DNA of 64,000 bases from positions 1 through 64,000 of the forward strand of contig JAITGM010000041.1 in NCBI GenBank assembly GCA_031280685.1, written 5' to 3'. Of this stretch, positions 1 through 9,600 are shown in pieces; positions within the stretch are counted from its first letter, which is position 1, and each line of letters begins with the position of its first letter. Under the pieces are notes generated by a model. That model was not told the origin of the DNA. It did not search any database and saw nothing but the letters and a program-made list of their open reading frames with translations. Origin of the DNA: Christensenellaceae bacterium. Its GTDB lineage: Bacteria > Bacillota > Clostridia > Christensenellales > UBA1750. The translations under genes and the position numbers were made by a program.

Positions 1-2
1 TT

Positions 3-977
3 GTCCCCACAGATGAATCCATCAGTATTGAAAATCAGCGGCTTTTGCTCTCCAAATGGATGTACGCCACCATACGGGACATATTGCGTCATGAAGCCTA
101 TATCGGAAATTTGGTGAGCTTCAAGGAGGGCAATCTTTCATATAAAGATAAGCGCAGATTCAAAAAGCCGGAATCTGAATGGATACGGTATGACAACGCC
201 CACGAACCGATTATAGACCGAGAAACGTGGGATAAGGTGCGGAAGATAGACATTGCCTCCGCCGAGAAAAGCAATGGCAGACGAAAGTCGCAGCCGTCGC
301 TATTTGGTGAAAAGCTGTTTTGTATGGATTGCGGCTCATCGCTTGTTTGCCACATTTCCGTTCAGCACCGCAAGAATGGAAACGTCAAGCGGTACACCAG
401 TTATAGCTGTTACCGTTATCAGCTTACAGGCTATGCCACCTGTTCATGGCACACCATTTCCGAAAATCCGTTGAAAGCGCTGGTGCTGAGCGAGCTGCAA
501 GATTACGCAAAAGCAATCATGTTGGATGAAGCCGCTGTATTGGAAAAGCTGAAACGCGCAATGGCGTTAGATAATACCGAACAGCGGAACCTTTTGCGGC
601 AGGAGGTCAAGCGCCTTAAACGGCGGCTTGATGATTTGGAGCGTATCGCCGCCGAACTTTACGAAGACAAGGCGACGCGCAAAATCTCAGAAGCAACATA
701 CATTGCCCTCATGGAAAAGAACGAGCATGAGCGGCAATCGCGGCAGACACAATTTGATGAAATCAAAGCGCGGCTTGCCGCCACAGAAGAAAAAATCCTC
801 AGCGTGTCAAAATGGGCTGAGGTGGTTCGCAGACATATTCATTTAGACGACCTGTGCCGCGCTGATATTGAGGCGCTCATTGAGCGTATTGAAGTTGGCG
901 AAGCGGATTGTTCAAGCGGCAAGCGGCGGCAGGAAATCAAGATATACTGGCGTTTTATCGGACATATCCCCGTCTAA
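3..977 (+). CDS. Large serine site-specific recombinase, C-terminal part (5' end cut by window)
   Basis: IRDILRHEAYIGN, zinc-ribbon CMDCGSSLVC...YSCYRY...C and coiled-coil tail; frame is open to the window start. Confidence 0.85.
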   Translation, partial: VPTDESISIENQRLLLSKWMYATIRDILRHEAYIGNLVSFKEGNLSYKDKRRFKKPESEWIRYDNAHEPIIDRETWDKVRKIDIASAEKSNGRRKSQPSLFGEKLFCMDCGSSLVCHISVQHRKNGNVKRYTSYSCYRYQLTGYATCSWHTISENPLKALVLSELQDYAKAIMLDEAAVLEKLKRAMALDNTEQRNLLRQEVKRLKRRLDDLERIAAELYEDKATRKISEATYIALMEKNEHERQSRQTQFDEIKARLAATEEKILSVSKWAEVVRRHIHLDDLCRADIEALIERIEVGEADCSSGKRRQEIKIYWRFIGHIPV

Positions 978-1682
978 GGGGAACGCGCAAAAGCGTTTTC
1001 GCAACTGACTGCTGTTCTTCAACAGAAAACAGCGCATGGCATATTTCTCGGAACCATCGTAGGGTTTATCCGACATGACCACACGTTTTTGCTTTATCGC
1101 GGTATCGCGCAGGGCAGCGGCAAAAAAGGACCACGCGGCAATCGCATCCGCATCAATGCCCAGCCGGAACCATGGAAAGGAAACTCTGCCGCCCTCGATG
1201 ACGATGGGAAGCGCATCCGCGCCGTCCGCAAGGTTTTCGCCCAGGGCTGCACGGATCAGCGGCGCCTTGCCCGCCACCAGCTTTTCGAGGTTCTCCGATG
1301 CCAAAACATCCATAGCCTCGGCGGGCAATTCGATGGCGAACGCACCCTCCAACAACACGCCAACGGCGGTCGCCGTTTCTTTCTCACCCGGCGCACTGGC
1401 CACGGCCAGTGGTGTAACGCTTTCATACGCCGCGGTGCCGTTCAAATCGGGCATTTCTACAGGAAAAACCCCGCGCTCGGCCAATGCATCCAACAGCGAA
1501 GAAACCTCCTGCGCTTGTGCATCGTCCGCGACCAGCATCCCATCAACTGTGACGATATGGCCGCCCACACAATAAGCGAAGCCGGGCGCGCCCATGTATT
1601 TCGCTTTCGTCCCCGTGATTTCGCTGATGGCGGTGACCAATGCCTTGCGCTCCGCGCCCGTTTTTTCAAACCGTACTTCCAT
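912..1682 (-). CDS. ICE-associated conserved protein of the type often annotated 'virulence-related protein'
   Basis: ORF from internal ATG (MEVRFEKTGAERKALVTAISEITG); longer 337 aa ORF has an implausible N-terminus. Confidence 0.6.
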   Translation of the reverse strand: MEVRFEKTGAERKALVTAISEITGTKAKYMGAPGFAYCVGGHIVTVDGMLVADDAQAQEVSSLLDALAERGVFPVEMPDLNGTAAYESVTPLAVASAPGEKETATAVGVLLEGAFAIELPAEAMDVLASENLEKLVAGKAPLIRAALGENLADGADALPIVIEGGRVSFPWFRLGIDADAIAAWSFFAAALRDTAIKQKRVVMSDKPYDGSEKYAMRCFLLKNSSQLRKRFCAFPLDGDMSDKTPVYLDFLPPLAA

Positions 1683-1954
1683 TATATAGCCCTGCCTTTC
1701 ACGCATTTTTTGCCGGTTGCTCCAGCGGTTGTGTGATGTTAACTTGCTTTGCGTAGATATGCAAGGCCCTTTGGCAATGTTCCTGTGTTTTCTTTCAAGC
1801 AGAGCGGGGCGGCTCCGAAGTCCCCCAATTACCGTTGTTCTGTGGCTGTTTCGGGTATATACTTTATATAGCTTAAGAGGTATGTGGCCCCGCCAACTTG
1901 ACATAAAACAACGCATGGATTTCACACCATGCGTTGTTTTTGCAGATACTAAGA

Positions 1955-2278
1955 TTATTTTTCACAATCGCATTTGATGTTCTCGGCAATGATCTCTTTC
2001 CAATCGCCAATGACATCATGCGTCCAACAGTCATCCGCGCCAGCAGCTTCACGCATGGTAAGCGCGAGAATGTAGGTCAATTCCTCAACCGTTGCGCCAG
2101 CTTCCAATGCACCTTTGAAGTGCTTTAGAACGCAAGGCTTTGACCGCCCTTTTATAGACAGGGCAAAGCAGATAAATTGATATGTCTTTTCATCAATGCT
2201 CCGTTTTTCTGCGTACAACGCATCCATTTCGTCCAGCTTTTCCGCAAACTCTGGAAAGAACTCCGCTAACATCCTCAT
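1955..2278 (-). CDS. Carboxymuconolactone decarboxylase / AhpD-like family protein
   Basis: KPCVLKHFKGALEAGATVEELTYILALTMREAAG is CMD-like. Confidence 0.7.
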   Translation of the reverse strand: MRMLAEFFPEFAEKLDEMDALYAEKRSIDEKTYQFICFALSIKGRSKPCVLKHFKGALEAGATVEELTYILALTMREAAGADDCWTHDVIGDWKEIIAENIKCDCEK

Positions 2279-2279
2279 G

Positions 2280-2624
2280 CTATTGCCCTCCCTGTTTTTT
2301 TATCAACTCGATTACTTCATCTGTTTTCAAAACCTTGCCAGCGGATACAACCTTTTTTTCCAAGACTAAAGCGGGGGTAGTCATTACTCCGTAAGCCGCG
2401 ATTGCCGCAAAATCCGTCACATGGTCGATGGTGGTGTCCATGCCAAGCTGAGCGAGTGCCGCTTTCGTGTTGGCTTCTAACTCATTGCATTTTTTACAGC
2501 CAGAGCCAAGCACTTTTATCATTGCGCCCGCGCCCTGTGCGGCCTGTTTGATACTCTCGGCGCTCACATCACCGCGGTAGCTTTTTTCTGCTTCTTTCTT
2601 TTTTCCGAATAGTGCCATAGTCAT
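2280..2624 (-). CDS. Thioredoxin-family small redox protein (MTH895-like)
   Basis: IKVLGSGCKKCNELEANTKAAL...GVMTTPALVLEKKVV. Confidence 0.85.
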   Translation of the reverse strand: MTMALFGKKKEAEKSYRGDVSAESIKQAAQGAGAMIKVLGSGCKKCNELEANTKAALAQLGMDTTIDHVTDFAAIAAYGVMTTPALVLEKKVVSAGKVLKTDEVIELIKKQGGQ

Positions 2625-2633
2625 AACCTCCCA

Positions 2634-3062
2634 TTAGAATAACATTTCTTCAACAATCCCTGCCGCGTCACGAACCATTTTAGGGCAGATAGCACTTACT
2701 CTTTCGGACACAAGCGCTTTGTCACCTGACATCAAATCGACACCCAATAATTCCTTGCAGATTGTTGAACCGTGGCGTTCTTCAAATTTCTTGGTGAATT
2801 TCTGTACTGCCGTATACGTTTTTTCCTTGGCGCCTTTATCATCGGGCAGGAGTTGACCGTATTTCAAGCCAATCAGAAGATATGCTCCTGATACGGCCCC
2901 GCAGACATGCCCAAGCCGTCCCATTCCGGCACCCAAGCCACAAGAAATCGTTAGAGCCGTCTCTCTTCCTAAACCAAGTTCTTCGCAATAGGTAGATAAT
3001 ATCGCCTGTGCGCAGTTAAATCCCTCATTGAAACATTCAACTGCTTGCGCTACTTTCGTCAT
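2634..3062 (-). CDS. C_GCAxxG_C_C family redox protein
   Basis: CFNEGFNCAQAIL...SCGLGAGMGRLGHVCGAVSGAYL. Confidence 0.85.
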   Translation of the reverse strand: MTKVAQAVECFNEGFNCAQAILSTYCEELGLGRETALTISCGLGAGMGRLGHVCGAVSGAYLLIGLKYGQLLPDDKGAKEKTYTAVQKFTKKFEERHGSTICKELLGVDLMSGDKALVSERVSAICPKMVRDAAGIVEEMLF

Positions 3063-3076
3063 ATTCCGTACCTCCG

Positions 3077-4036
3077 TCAAAATAGAAATTGAAGCGCGTT
3101 GAACAGGTAGCCAACAAGGATAATTCCAACCGTGCAAATGCCAATAAACAGCGCAAGCAGCTTCGGTTTTACGGCCTTGCGAAGCATTATCATAGAGGGC
3201 AGCGACAGCGTGGTAACGCCCATCATAAAAGCGAGTATCGCGCCAAGCTGCGCCCCTTTTGCGTAAAGTGCTTCGGCCACGGGGATAGTACCGAAAATAT
3301 CTGCGTACATCGGAATGCCTACCAGTGTTGCCAGTATAACCGAGAACGGATTGTTGCCGCCAAGCACCGTTTCAATCCAGCTTTCGGGTATCCAGTTGTG
3401 GATAAGCGCACCAATACCAACGCCAATCAGAATGTAAGGGAATACCTTTTTGAACGTATCACGCATTTGCTCCCAAGCATATTGCAAACGTTCTTTTTGC
3501 GTCAGCTCGGCGGCTTCAATATCCACGCCCTGCGCCGATGTGATGTATTCCTCAACGTATTTTTCCATGTGCAGCTTTTCGATGATCGTGCCGCCGACAA
3601 CGGCAATAATTAGGCCGGTCACAACATAGACAATCGCTATCTTTGGCCCGAATATGCTCATGAGCAGCACCAGCGAGCCAAGGTCTACCATCGGGGAAGA
3701 AATCAGAAACGAAAAGGTCACGCCCAAAGGCAAGCCCGCGCTGGTAAAACCGATGAAAAGCGGGATTGACGAACAGGAGCAAAACGGTGTGACCGTTCCC
3801 AAAAGCGCAGCCACACAATTTGCGCCAATGCCGCGAAACCGCCCCAATATTTTCTTGCTGCGCTCCGGCGGGAAGTAGCTCTGAATGTAGGAAATGCCGA
3901 ATATCAAAACGCAAAGCAGCACCACGATTTTGATAACGTCATAGATGAAAAACTGAACGCTGCCGCCGAGTCTTGTTGTGATGTCCAAGCCGAATGTAGT
4001 CAGCATACTGCCGATTAAGTCATTCAGCCAGCGCAT
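3077..4036 (-). CDS. Permease (DUF318/ArsP-like)
   Basis: Multi-TM protein with GTVTPFCSCSSIPLFIGFTSAGLPLGVTFSFLISSP. Confidence 0.85.
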   Translation of the reverse strand: MRWLNDLIGSMLTTFGLDITTRLGGSVQFFIYDVIKIVVLLCVLIFGISYIQSYFPPERSKKILGRFRGIGANCVAALLGTVTPFCSCSSIPLFIGFTSAGLPLGVTFSFLISSPMVDLGSLVLLMSIFGPKIAIVYVVTGLIIAVVGGTIIEKLHMEKYVEEYITSAQGVDIEAAELTQKERLQYAWEQMRDTFKKVFPYILIGVGIGALIHNWIPESWIETVLGGNNPFSVILATLVGIPMYADIFGTIPVAEALYAKGAQLGAILAFMMGVTTLSLPSMIMLRKAVKPKLLALFIGICTVGIILVGYLFNALQFLF

Positions 4037-4069
4037 ACCAAGAATTTGATTTTGGAAAAAAATCCCACA

Positions 4070-4387
4070 CTACCCGCATAAAACATCACCCGTACTTTCG
4101 TAATCAGCAGTTACGGTTGTCAGCTTTTTCAAAAGGGTTTGCGCGGCTTCTGCTCCATCGGCAGAGATAGAATAGTGCGTCCATTTTCCCTCTTTGCGCC
4201 CAACTACAACGCCGCTTTCGCAAAGGATTTTCATGTGGTGCGATAGCGTGGGTTGACTGATTTTCAAATCCTCCAACAGCACACAAGCGCATTTTTCGCC
4301 TGTCTGCAAAAGTTCTAATATCTGCAAACGGTTTTCATCGCAAAAGGCTTTGAACACTTTTGCGTTTATTGCATGACGGTTTTCCAT
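4070..4387 (-). CDS. ArsR-family transcriptional repressor
   Basis: winged HTH with GEKCACVLLEDLKISQPTLSHHMKIL (CxC metal box). Confidence 0.9.
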   Translation of the reverse strand: MENRHAINAKVFKAFCDENRLQILELLQTGEKCACVLLEDLKISQPTLSHHMKILCESGVVVGRKEGKWTHYSISADGAEAAQTLLKKLTTVTADYESTGDVLCG

Positions 4388-4400
4388 TGGCTCACCTCAT

Positions 4401-4420
4401 ATAGATAAAATTCAATCTAT
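4401..4420. promoter_or_regulatory. Candidate ArsR-1 operator ATAGAT-n8-ATCTAT
   Basis: inverted repeat between promoter and ArsR-1 start. Confidence 0.5.
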
Positions 4421-4424
4421 TGAC

Positions 4425-4453
4425 AGTATATGCTTCATATTGAACTTTGTCAA
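4425..4453 (-). promoter_or_regulatory. Promoter for ArsR-1/permease operon (TTGACA-17-TATACT)
   Basis: -35 at 4448-4453 and -10 at 4425-4430 on minus strand, 17 bp spacing. Confidence 0.7.
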
Positions 4454-4531
4454 TATGTCCACAAAATCTTTTGTAGCCTGCCATGTTAGGGTTAGCATGA
4501 TGGTTGTATGGACAAGCCATCTATTTAGCTG

Positions 4532-4560
4532 TTGACCTAATTGGAGTTTTATGTTATATT
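4532..4560 (+). promoter_or_regulatory. Promoter for ArsR-2/chromate-transporter operon (TTGACC-17-TATATT)
   Basis: -35 at 4532-4537, -10 at 4555-4560. Confidence 0.7.
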
Positions 4561-4583
4561 TAATTAGTCATATGACTAATTAA
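4560..4583. promoter_or_regulatory. Perfect 24-bp palindrome TTAATTAGTCATATGACTAATTAA, candidate ArsR-2 operator
   Basis: exact self-complementarity, abuts the -10 box. Confidence 0.7.
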
Positions 4584-4600
4584 AATACGGGGGGCTCATA

Positions 4601-5032
4601 ATGAAAACTACAAAGGCGTTGAAAGCGATTGCCGATGATAGCCGCATGGAAATTCTAAAACTGCTCCTGCATCATAACTACTGTGTCAGAGCGTTGGCAA
4701 ATGAATTGCATTTGACAGAAGCGACTGTATCACAGCATTTGAAGGTGCTGCGTGAGGTCGGAATGCTTGTCGGTGAAAAGCGCGGGTACTATATGCACTA
4801 TCAGGTGGAACGCGAGGAACTCCACAAACTTGCCGCAGAGATCAGCGCATTGGCCGAAATAGAATATGAAGCCTGTAAGCCGGATGCACAAGAAGATTGC
4901 CCATCTACCGAAAAAGGGAACTGCCACAAAAAAGGCAAGTGCAGCGAGGAAACAAAAGAGTTTTGCCACGGTAAGCATACAGGCCATGATAGTTCCGAGC
5001 AATGCTCTCATGGAAAAAGAGGCAATGAATGA
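4601..5032 (+). CDS. ArsR-family regulator with Cys/His-rich C-terminal tail
   Basis: HTH LTEATVSQHLKVLREVGML; tail CKPDAQEDC..GNCHKKGKC..FCHGKHTGH..QCSHGK. Confidence 0.9.
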   Translation: MKTTKALKAIADDSRMEILKLLLHHNYCVRALANELHLTEATVSQHLKVLREVGMLVGEKRGYYMHYQVEREELHKLAAEISALAEIEYEACKPDAQEDCPSTEKGNCHKKGKCSEETKEFCHGKHTGHDSSEQCSHGKRGNE

Positions 5033-5616
5033 AAAAGTCTCATATTTTAGCTGACCTTGTACTAACTTTTATGAAAATCGGTTTGTTTACCTTTGGCGGC
5101 GGATACGCCATGATAGCCTTGATGGATAACGAATGTGTTGAGAAAAAGAAATGGCTGACCCACGACGAGTTTATGGATATGACAGCTATTGCGGAATCCA
5201 CACCCGGCCCTATTGCTATCAATGGGGCAACCTACATCGGTTACCAACAGGTCGGGATACCGGGTGCGGTTCTTTCAACACTGGGCATGGTGTTTCCATC
5301 TTTTGTAATTCTGTATGTTATATCTCTGTTCTTTGACAACTTGCTTGAAATCGCCGTTGTTGCCCATGCTTTTCAAGGGATAAAAATTGCGGTTGGCATT
5401 TTAATTTTTAATGCCGCAATTAAGATGCTGAAAAAGATGCATAAAAAGGCATTCCCAATCACTATCATGGTCTGCGCGTTTGCTGCCTCGCTTGTTATTC
5501 ATTTTGCGGGGTGGCATATATCAAGCCTATACCTTATCCTGTTGTCCGGGGTGGCCGGGTATATCTTTTTCATGGTTCAGCAGATGAAAAACAGGAAGGG
5601 CGCCGCGGAGCAATGA
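5029..5616 (+). CDS. Chromate transporter family (short ChrA half)
   Basis: KIGLFTFGGGYAMIALMDNECVEKKKWLTHDEFMD..AESTPGPIAINGATYIGY. Confidence 0.92.
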   Translation: MKKSHILADLVLTFMKIGLFTFGGGYAMIALMDNECVEKKKWLTHDEFMDMTAIAESTPGPIAINGATYIGYQQVGIPGAVLSTLGMVFPSFVILYVISLFFDNLLEIAVVAHAFQGIKIAVGILIFNAAIKMLKKMHKKAFPITIMVCAFAASLVIHFAGWHISSLYLILLSGVAGYIFFMVQQMKNRKGAAEQ

Positions 5617-6176
5617 TATACTTTGAACTGTTATGGGCTTTTTTGCAGGTGGGGACATTTTCCTTTGGTGGCGCTTATGGGGCGATCCCTCTCATACGGG
5701 ACACCGTTTTATCGCATGGGTGGCTGACCGACGAAATGATAACCCGTATGATTGCCGTCAGCGAATCCACCCCCGGCCCCATCATGGTGAACATGGCGAC
5801 CTACATCGGTAGCACCCAGGCTGGGATGTTGGGAGCCATTATTGCAACATTGGGCGTTGTTCTTCCATCGTTTGTTGTTATACTGATTATAGTGGCCTTG
5901 ATGAAAAGCCTGATTAAAAACAAATATGTGCAAGCTGTCTTAAAAGGGATAAAGCCTTGCTTTATCGGGATTGTTCTTGCAATGGGCGTTTATATGGTTA
6001 TCATCAATTTTTTTACTGACATCGGGCGAGCAGCCCTTGATTGGCGGGCCTTGTTGATTACTGCGGTACTCTTTGCCGCCTCAATAAGCTATCAAAAAAT
6101 CAGGAAAAAGGAGTTCTCGCCAATTCTGTTGATTGTATTATCTGCGGGAATGGGAGTGGCAGCTTACGCTTTGTAG
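5613..6176 (+). CDS. Chromate transporter family (second short ChrA half)
   Basis: LQVGTFSFGGAYGAIPLIRDTV..SESTPGPIMVNMATYIG; ATGA overlap with preceding gene. Confidence 0.92.
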   Translation: MIYFELLWAFLQVGTFSFGGAYGAIPLIRDTVLSHGWLTDEMITRMIAVSESTPGPIMVNMATYIGSTQAGMLGAIIATLGVVLPSFVVILIIVALMKSLIKNKYVQAVLKGIKPCFIGIVLAMGVYMVIINFFTDIGRAALDWRALLITAVLFAASISYQKIRKKEFSPILLIVLSAGMGVAAYAL

Positions 6177-6192
6177 GCAGGGCAAGTAAAAA

Positions 6193-6543
6193 ATGATAGG
6201 AGTGCAATTTATGAAAGTCGGATTGATACGCTGTATGCAGACCGAAGATGTTTGTCCCGCGACGACTGATTTCAAAGTCATGCGCGAAAAAACAGGCGCA
6301 TTTGAGGGAATAGAAGAAGATATACAAGTAGTTGGCCTCAACTCCTGCGGGGGATGTCCGGGCAAAAAGGCTATATTCCGTGCGAGAGAAATGGTGAAAC
6401 GAGGAGCCGATACCATCGTGTTTGCTTCTTGTATATCACGAGGGAATCCTATCGGGTACCCCTGTCCCTTTGCAAAAAAGATGCGGGATACTGTGAGCAA
6501 GGATTTGGGAGATGAAATACGGATTATTGACTATACACACTAA
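6193..6543 (+). CDS. CGGC domain-containing protein
   Basis: KVGLIRCMQTEDVCPATTDF..GLNSCGGCPGKKAIFRAREMVKRGADTIVFASC. Confidence 0.85.
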   Translation: MIGVQFMKVGLIRCMQTEDVCPATTDFKVMREKTGAFEGIEEDIQVVGLNSCGGCPGKKAIFRAREMVKRGADTIVFASCISRGNPIGYPCPFAKKMRDTVSKDLGDEIRIIDYTH

Positions 6544-6619
6544 TTCGCTTTAGCTGCAATAGCCCAATCATAGCGCGGCGCGGGAGCCAAAGCCCCCGCG
6601 CCTTTGCCATAACATGGAA

Positions 6620-9600
6620 TCAGGTGGCCGGAACCAGTCGACCCATGACAAGGAATCTGTCGCGGCCCCGGTTGGTGCAGGTGGAAAGGGTCAGCACCGT
6701 ATCCTCCGGGGAAAGTTCTACACCTGCTTGGATGACAGAGCGATCCTGCGCCTGCGAGAGCCAGGCAGAGAAATCCTCTTCCGTGTCCCATGCCTGCCGC
6801 CAGGGCGATGTGTCCGCGCCCGCTTCATCAGGGCTTGCCACGAACGTCGCGAATATCTCCATGCGGTATGCGCCGTCCGGCGTGAGCAGGAGCATAGCGG
6901 GGTGCGCGTCGTAATACGCCTGTTCCGCATACTCCGTCAGGCAGGAAAACATGGAGCCGTCCAGCAGGTTATGCCCATACACGATGCTGTTGCCGTCCGT
7001 AAAATCCGGGCTGCTCTCGTAATCGAGGAAGGGCGTGCCCGCTTTGCCGCGGGCGCCGTCATACAGATGGTTCAGGTAGCGGCTGTTATCGCTGCCCTGT
7101 GCTATGGGGAAGTTGATGTTCGTGTCCTCCAGGATCAGCCAGCCCACGATATCGGGGTTGATATCCCGCAGGGCGGCATAATCCACGGACGGGAGTGAAA
7201 GAGAGGAAGCGGGCGAACCCGCTTCCTCCCCGGTCGTTTCATCAGGCGCGGATGTCGGCTCCTCCGCATCGGGCGTGGGCTCGGACGGTGGCGTCACATA
7301 CTGCGCAAGGTCCGTGTACACCCCGGCACCCTCGCTGTACTGCTTCCATTCGCCAAACGCCATGTACGCGCTTGCGGCCAGAAGCGCGCCACAGAAGATG
7401 AGTACCACCAATGCTTTGCGCTTTTTCTTGCACAGTAGCACCGCGCTCACCAGCAGGCCGGGCAGCGCGATGGCCGCCAGTGCCAGCCACAGGACAATGG
7501 AATAATCATCGCTGGTCTGTGGCACGGGTTTGCCGGGTTCGGGCGTGGGGGCCGGCTCCGGCGGTTCGGGTACATACTCCTTCACGCTCACCGCCTGGGC
7601 CTCATCGTTGATGTCCTTATGCTCGGCGATGACCTGCCCATCGCATTCAAGGGTTTCAAACACAACGAGCGTCCTGCCCGCGATGGCCCTGGTATCGAAG
7701 GTAAAGCGCACCTCCACGGTGCCGGACGCCGCGGTGGGCGTGAATGTGGTTTCGGCGGTGATCGCCTTGCCATCCTTCATCAGCGGCTGGCCGCTCTGTT
7801 TATCCATCAGCACGCCCTTGATGACATACTTCTCGCCGGGAACAAGGTTCTCGTAGCTGACGACGTCCACAACGGTGACACTCGCGGCGATGGGGATGGT
7901 CTTGCCGCCGTCCTCCGCTTTGGCGGATGTGCCGATTTTGGGCTCGGTAAAGGTCACGGTCTGGCCCTCGTCCTCGATGTCGGCATGGGTGGCGATCTCA
8001 ATGCCACCGGCCTCCAGCGTTTCAAAGACCACCACCGTTTTGCCTTTCAGGGCGGTGGAGTTGAATGTGAACACCACTTCCACAGTGCCGTTTGCTTCGT
8101 CCGGCGTGAATGTGGTTTCGGCCACCACCTGTGCGCCGTCCACTAAAAGTGGCGCGCCGGTGCCTTTGTCCATCAATACGCCTTTGAGGGTATACTCTTT
8201 GCCGGGGATCAGGTTCTCATAGGAAACCGTGTCCACCAGTGTCACCTCGGTACGGATGCCCAGCACTTTTTCGCCGTCCGGGTCAGCCGCGCTGGTGCCG
8301 ATCTTCGGGTCCATGAAGGTCACGGTCTGGCCCTCGTCCTCAATATCGGCGTGGGTGGCGACCTCTTCGTCCTCAAAATACAGGGTTTCAAAGACCACCA
8401 CCGCCTTGCCCTTCATAGCAGAGGAATCGAATGTGAACGGCATGGATACGCTGCCGGTGTCGGACAGTGCGCGGAAGGTCGCTTCGGCGGTAACCTGCTC
8501 ACCGTCCACCAGCAGGGGTTCGCCGGTCTCTTTGTTCATCAGGACGCCGCGCACCGTGTATTCCTGCCCGGCCTTCAGGCCACTGTAGTAGACGGTGTCG
8601 ATGATTGTGGTCTTTTCGGATACATATGCGTTGCCGGTTCCTGTATCCTGATCGCGGGCGGTGGTGAATATCTCCGGCACCACAATGTAGTCGTTTGTGA
8701 GCGTGCCCAAATCCACCACCGTGTTATGGCGGTAGATGGACACCTCGAAGATGAGAAGCTCGTAATCCTTGTTGGCTTCGCAGGGCAATTCCTCTATGAT
8801 ATAGGTATCATAGAGCAGCGCGCCCAGGTCGTCGTTCAGCGTTTCAAGCTGCCCGAACCAGATGCCGTCGCGGTCGGTTTCGCCCCGGTTGGTGTTCTGG
8901 CTGTGCGGGTTCCAGCTTGACGCGGTGTTGAACTCGCCGTTGATATCCGTCACGATGACGTGACTTTCGCCCGTAGTAGCGGATGTGATGAGGAACGGCA
9001 CGTTCGCCAGCCGCTTTGCGTCGCCGTCCGAGATTTTAACGCCTTTAAGATCGCCGCGGATGGGGTTGTTTTTGATCGCGGTGTCCGAAGTGTTCAGCAC
9101 AACGGTCACGCCATGTTCGCGGATCACGAAGGTGCGGTTCAAAACGCCGGTCGCAAGGTACCCTGTGGGCGGCGATATCTCCCGCACCTCGTAGGTGCCG
9201 TAGGGCAAGAGCTCACTGGGCGTTTGGGCGGTCCCGGTGCTGTCGGTTTCAAAGGTGTAAACCACCTCACCGACGTCATACAGCACATCCTGCACCAGCA
9301 CGCTGTCCGCGCTGCGGTTGACGATCTCGAAAATCGCCCCTTCCAGGGTGGCGCCGCCCTGCGGCCGGTGCGCGTCGATTTCGTTGTCCCATTTTTCCAC
9401 CAGCACGCCGCCGCGGATGATATTGTTCTTGATCACCGACTCGCTGGCTTTCAGGTTGACGATGACGCCCTCCTCCCGGATTTGGAAGGACTGCCGGATG
9501 ATCCCGGTGTTCAAGTAACCCGTAGGCGGCGTTTTTTCGATGATCTCGTAGCTGCCGTATGGCAACAGGCCGCTTTCGGTGCCGGCCCAACCGTCCGCAT

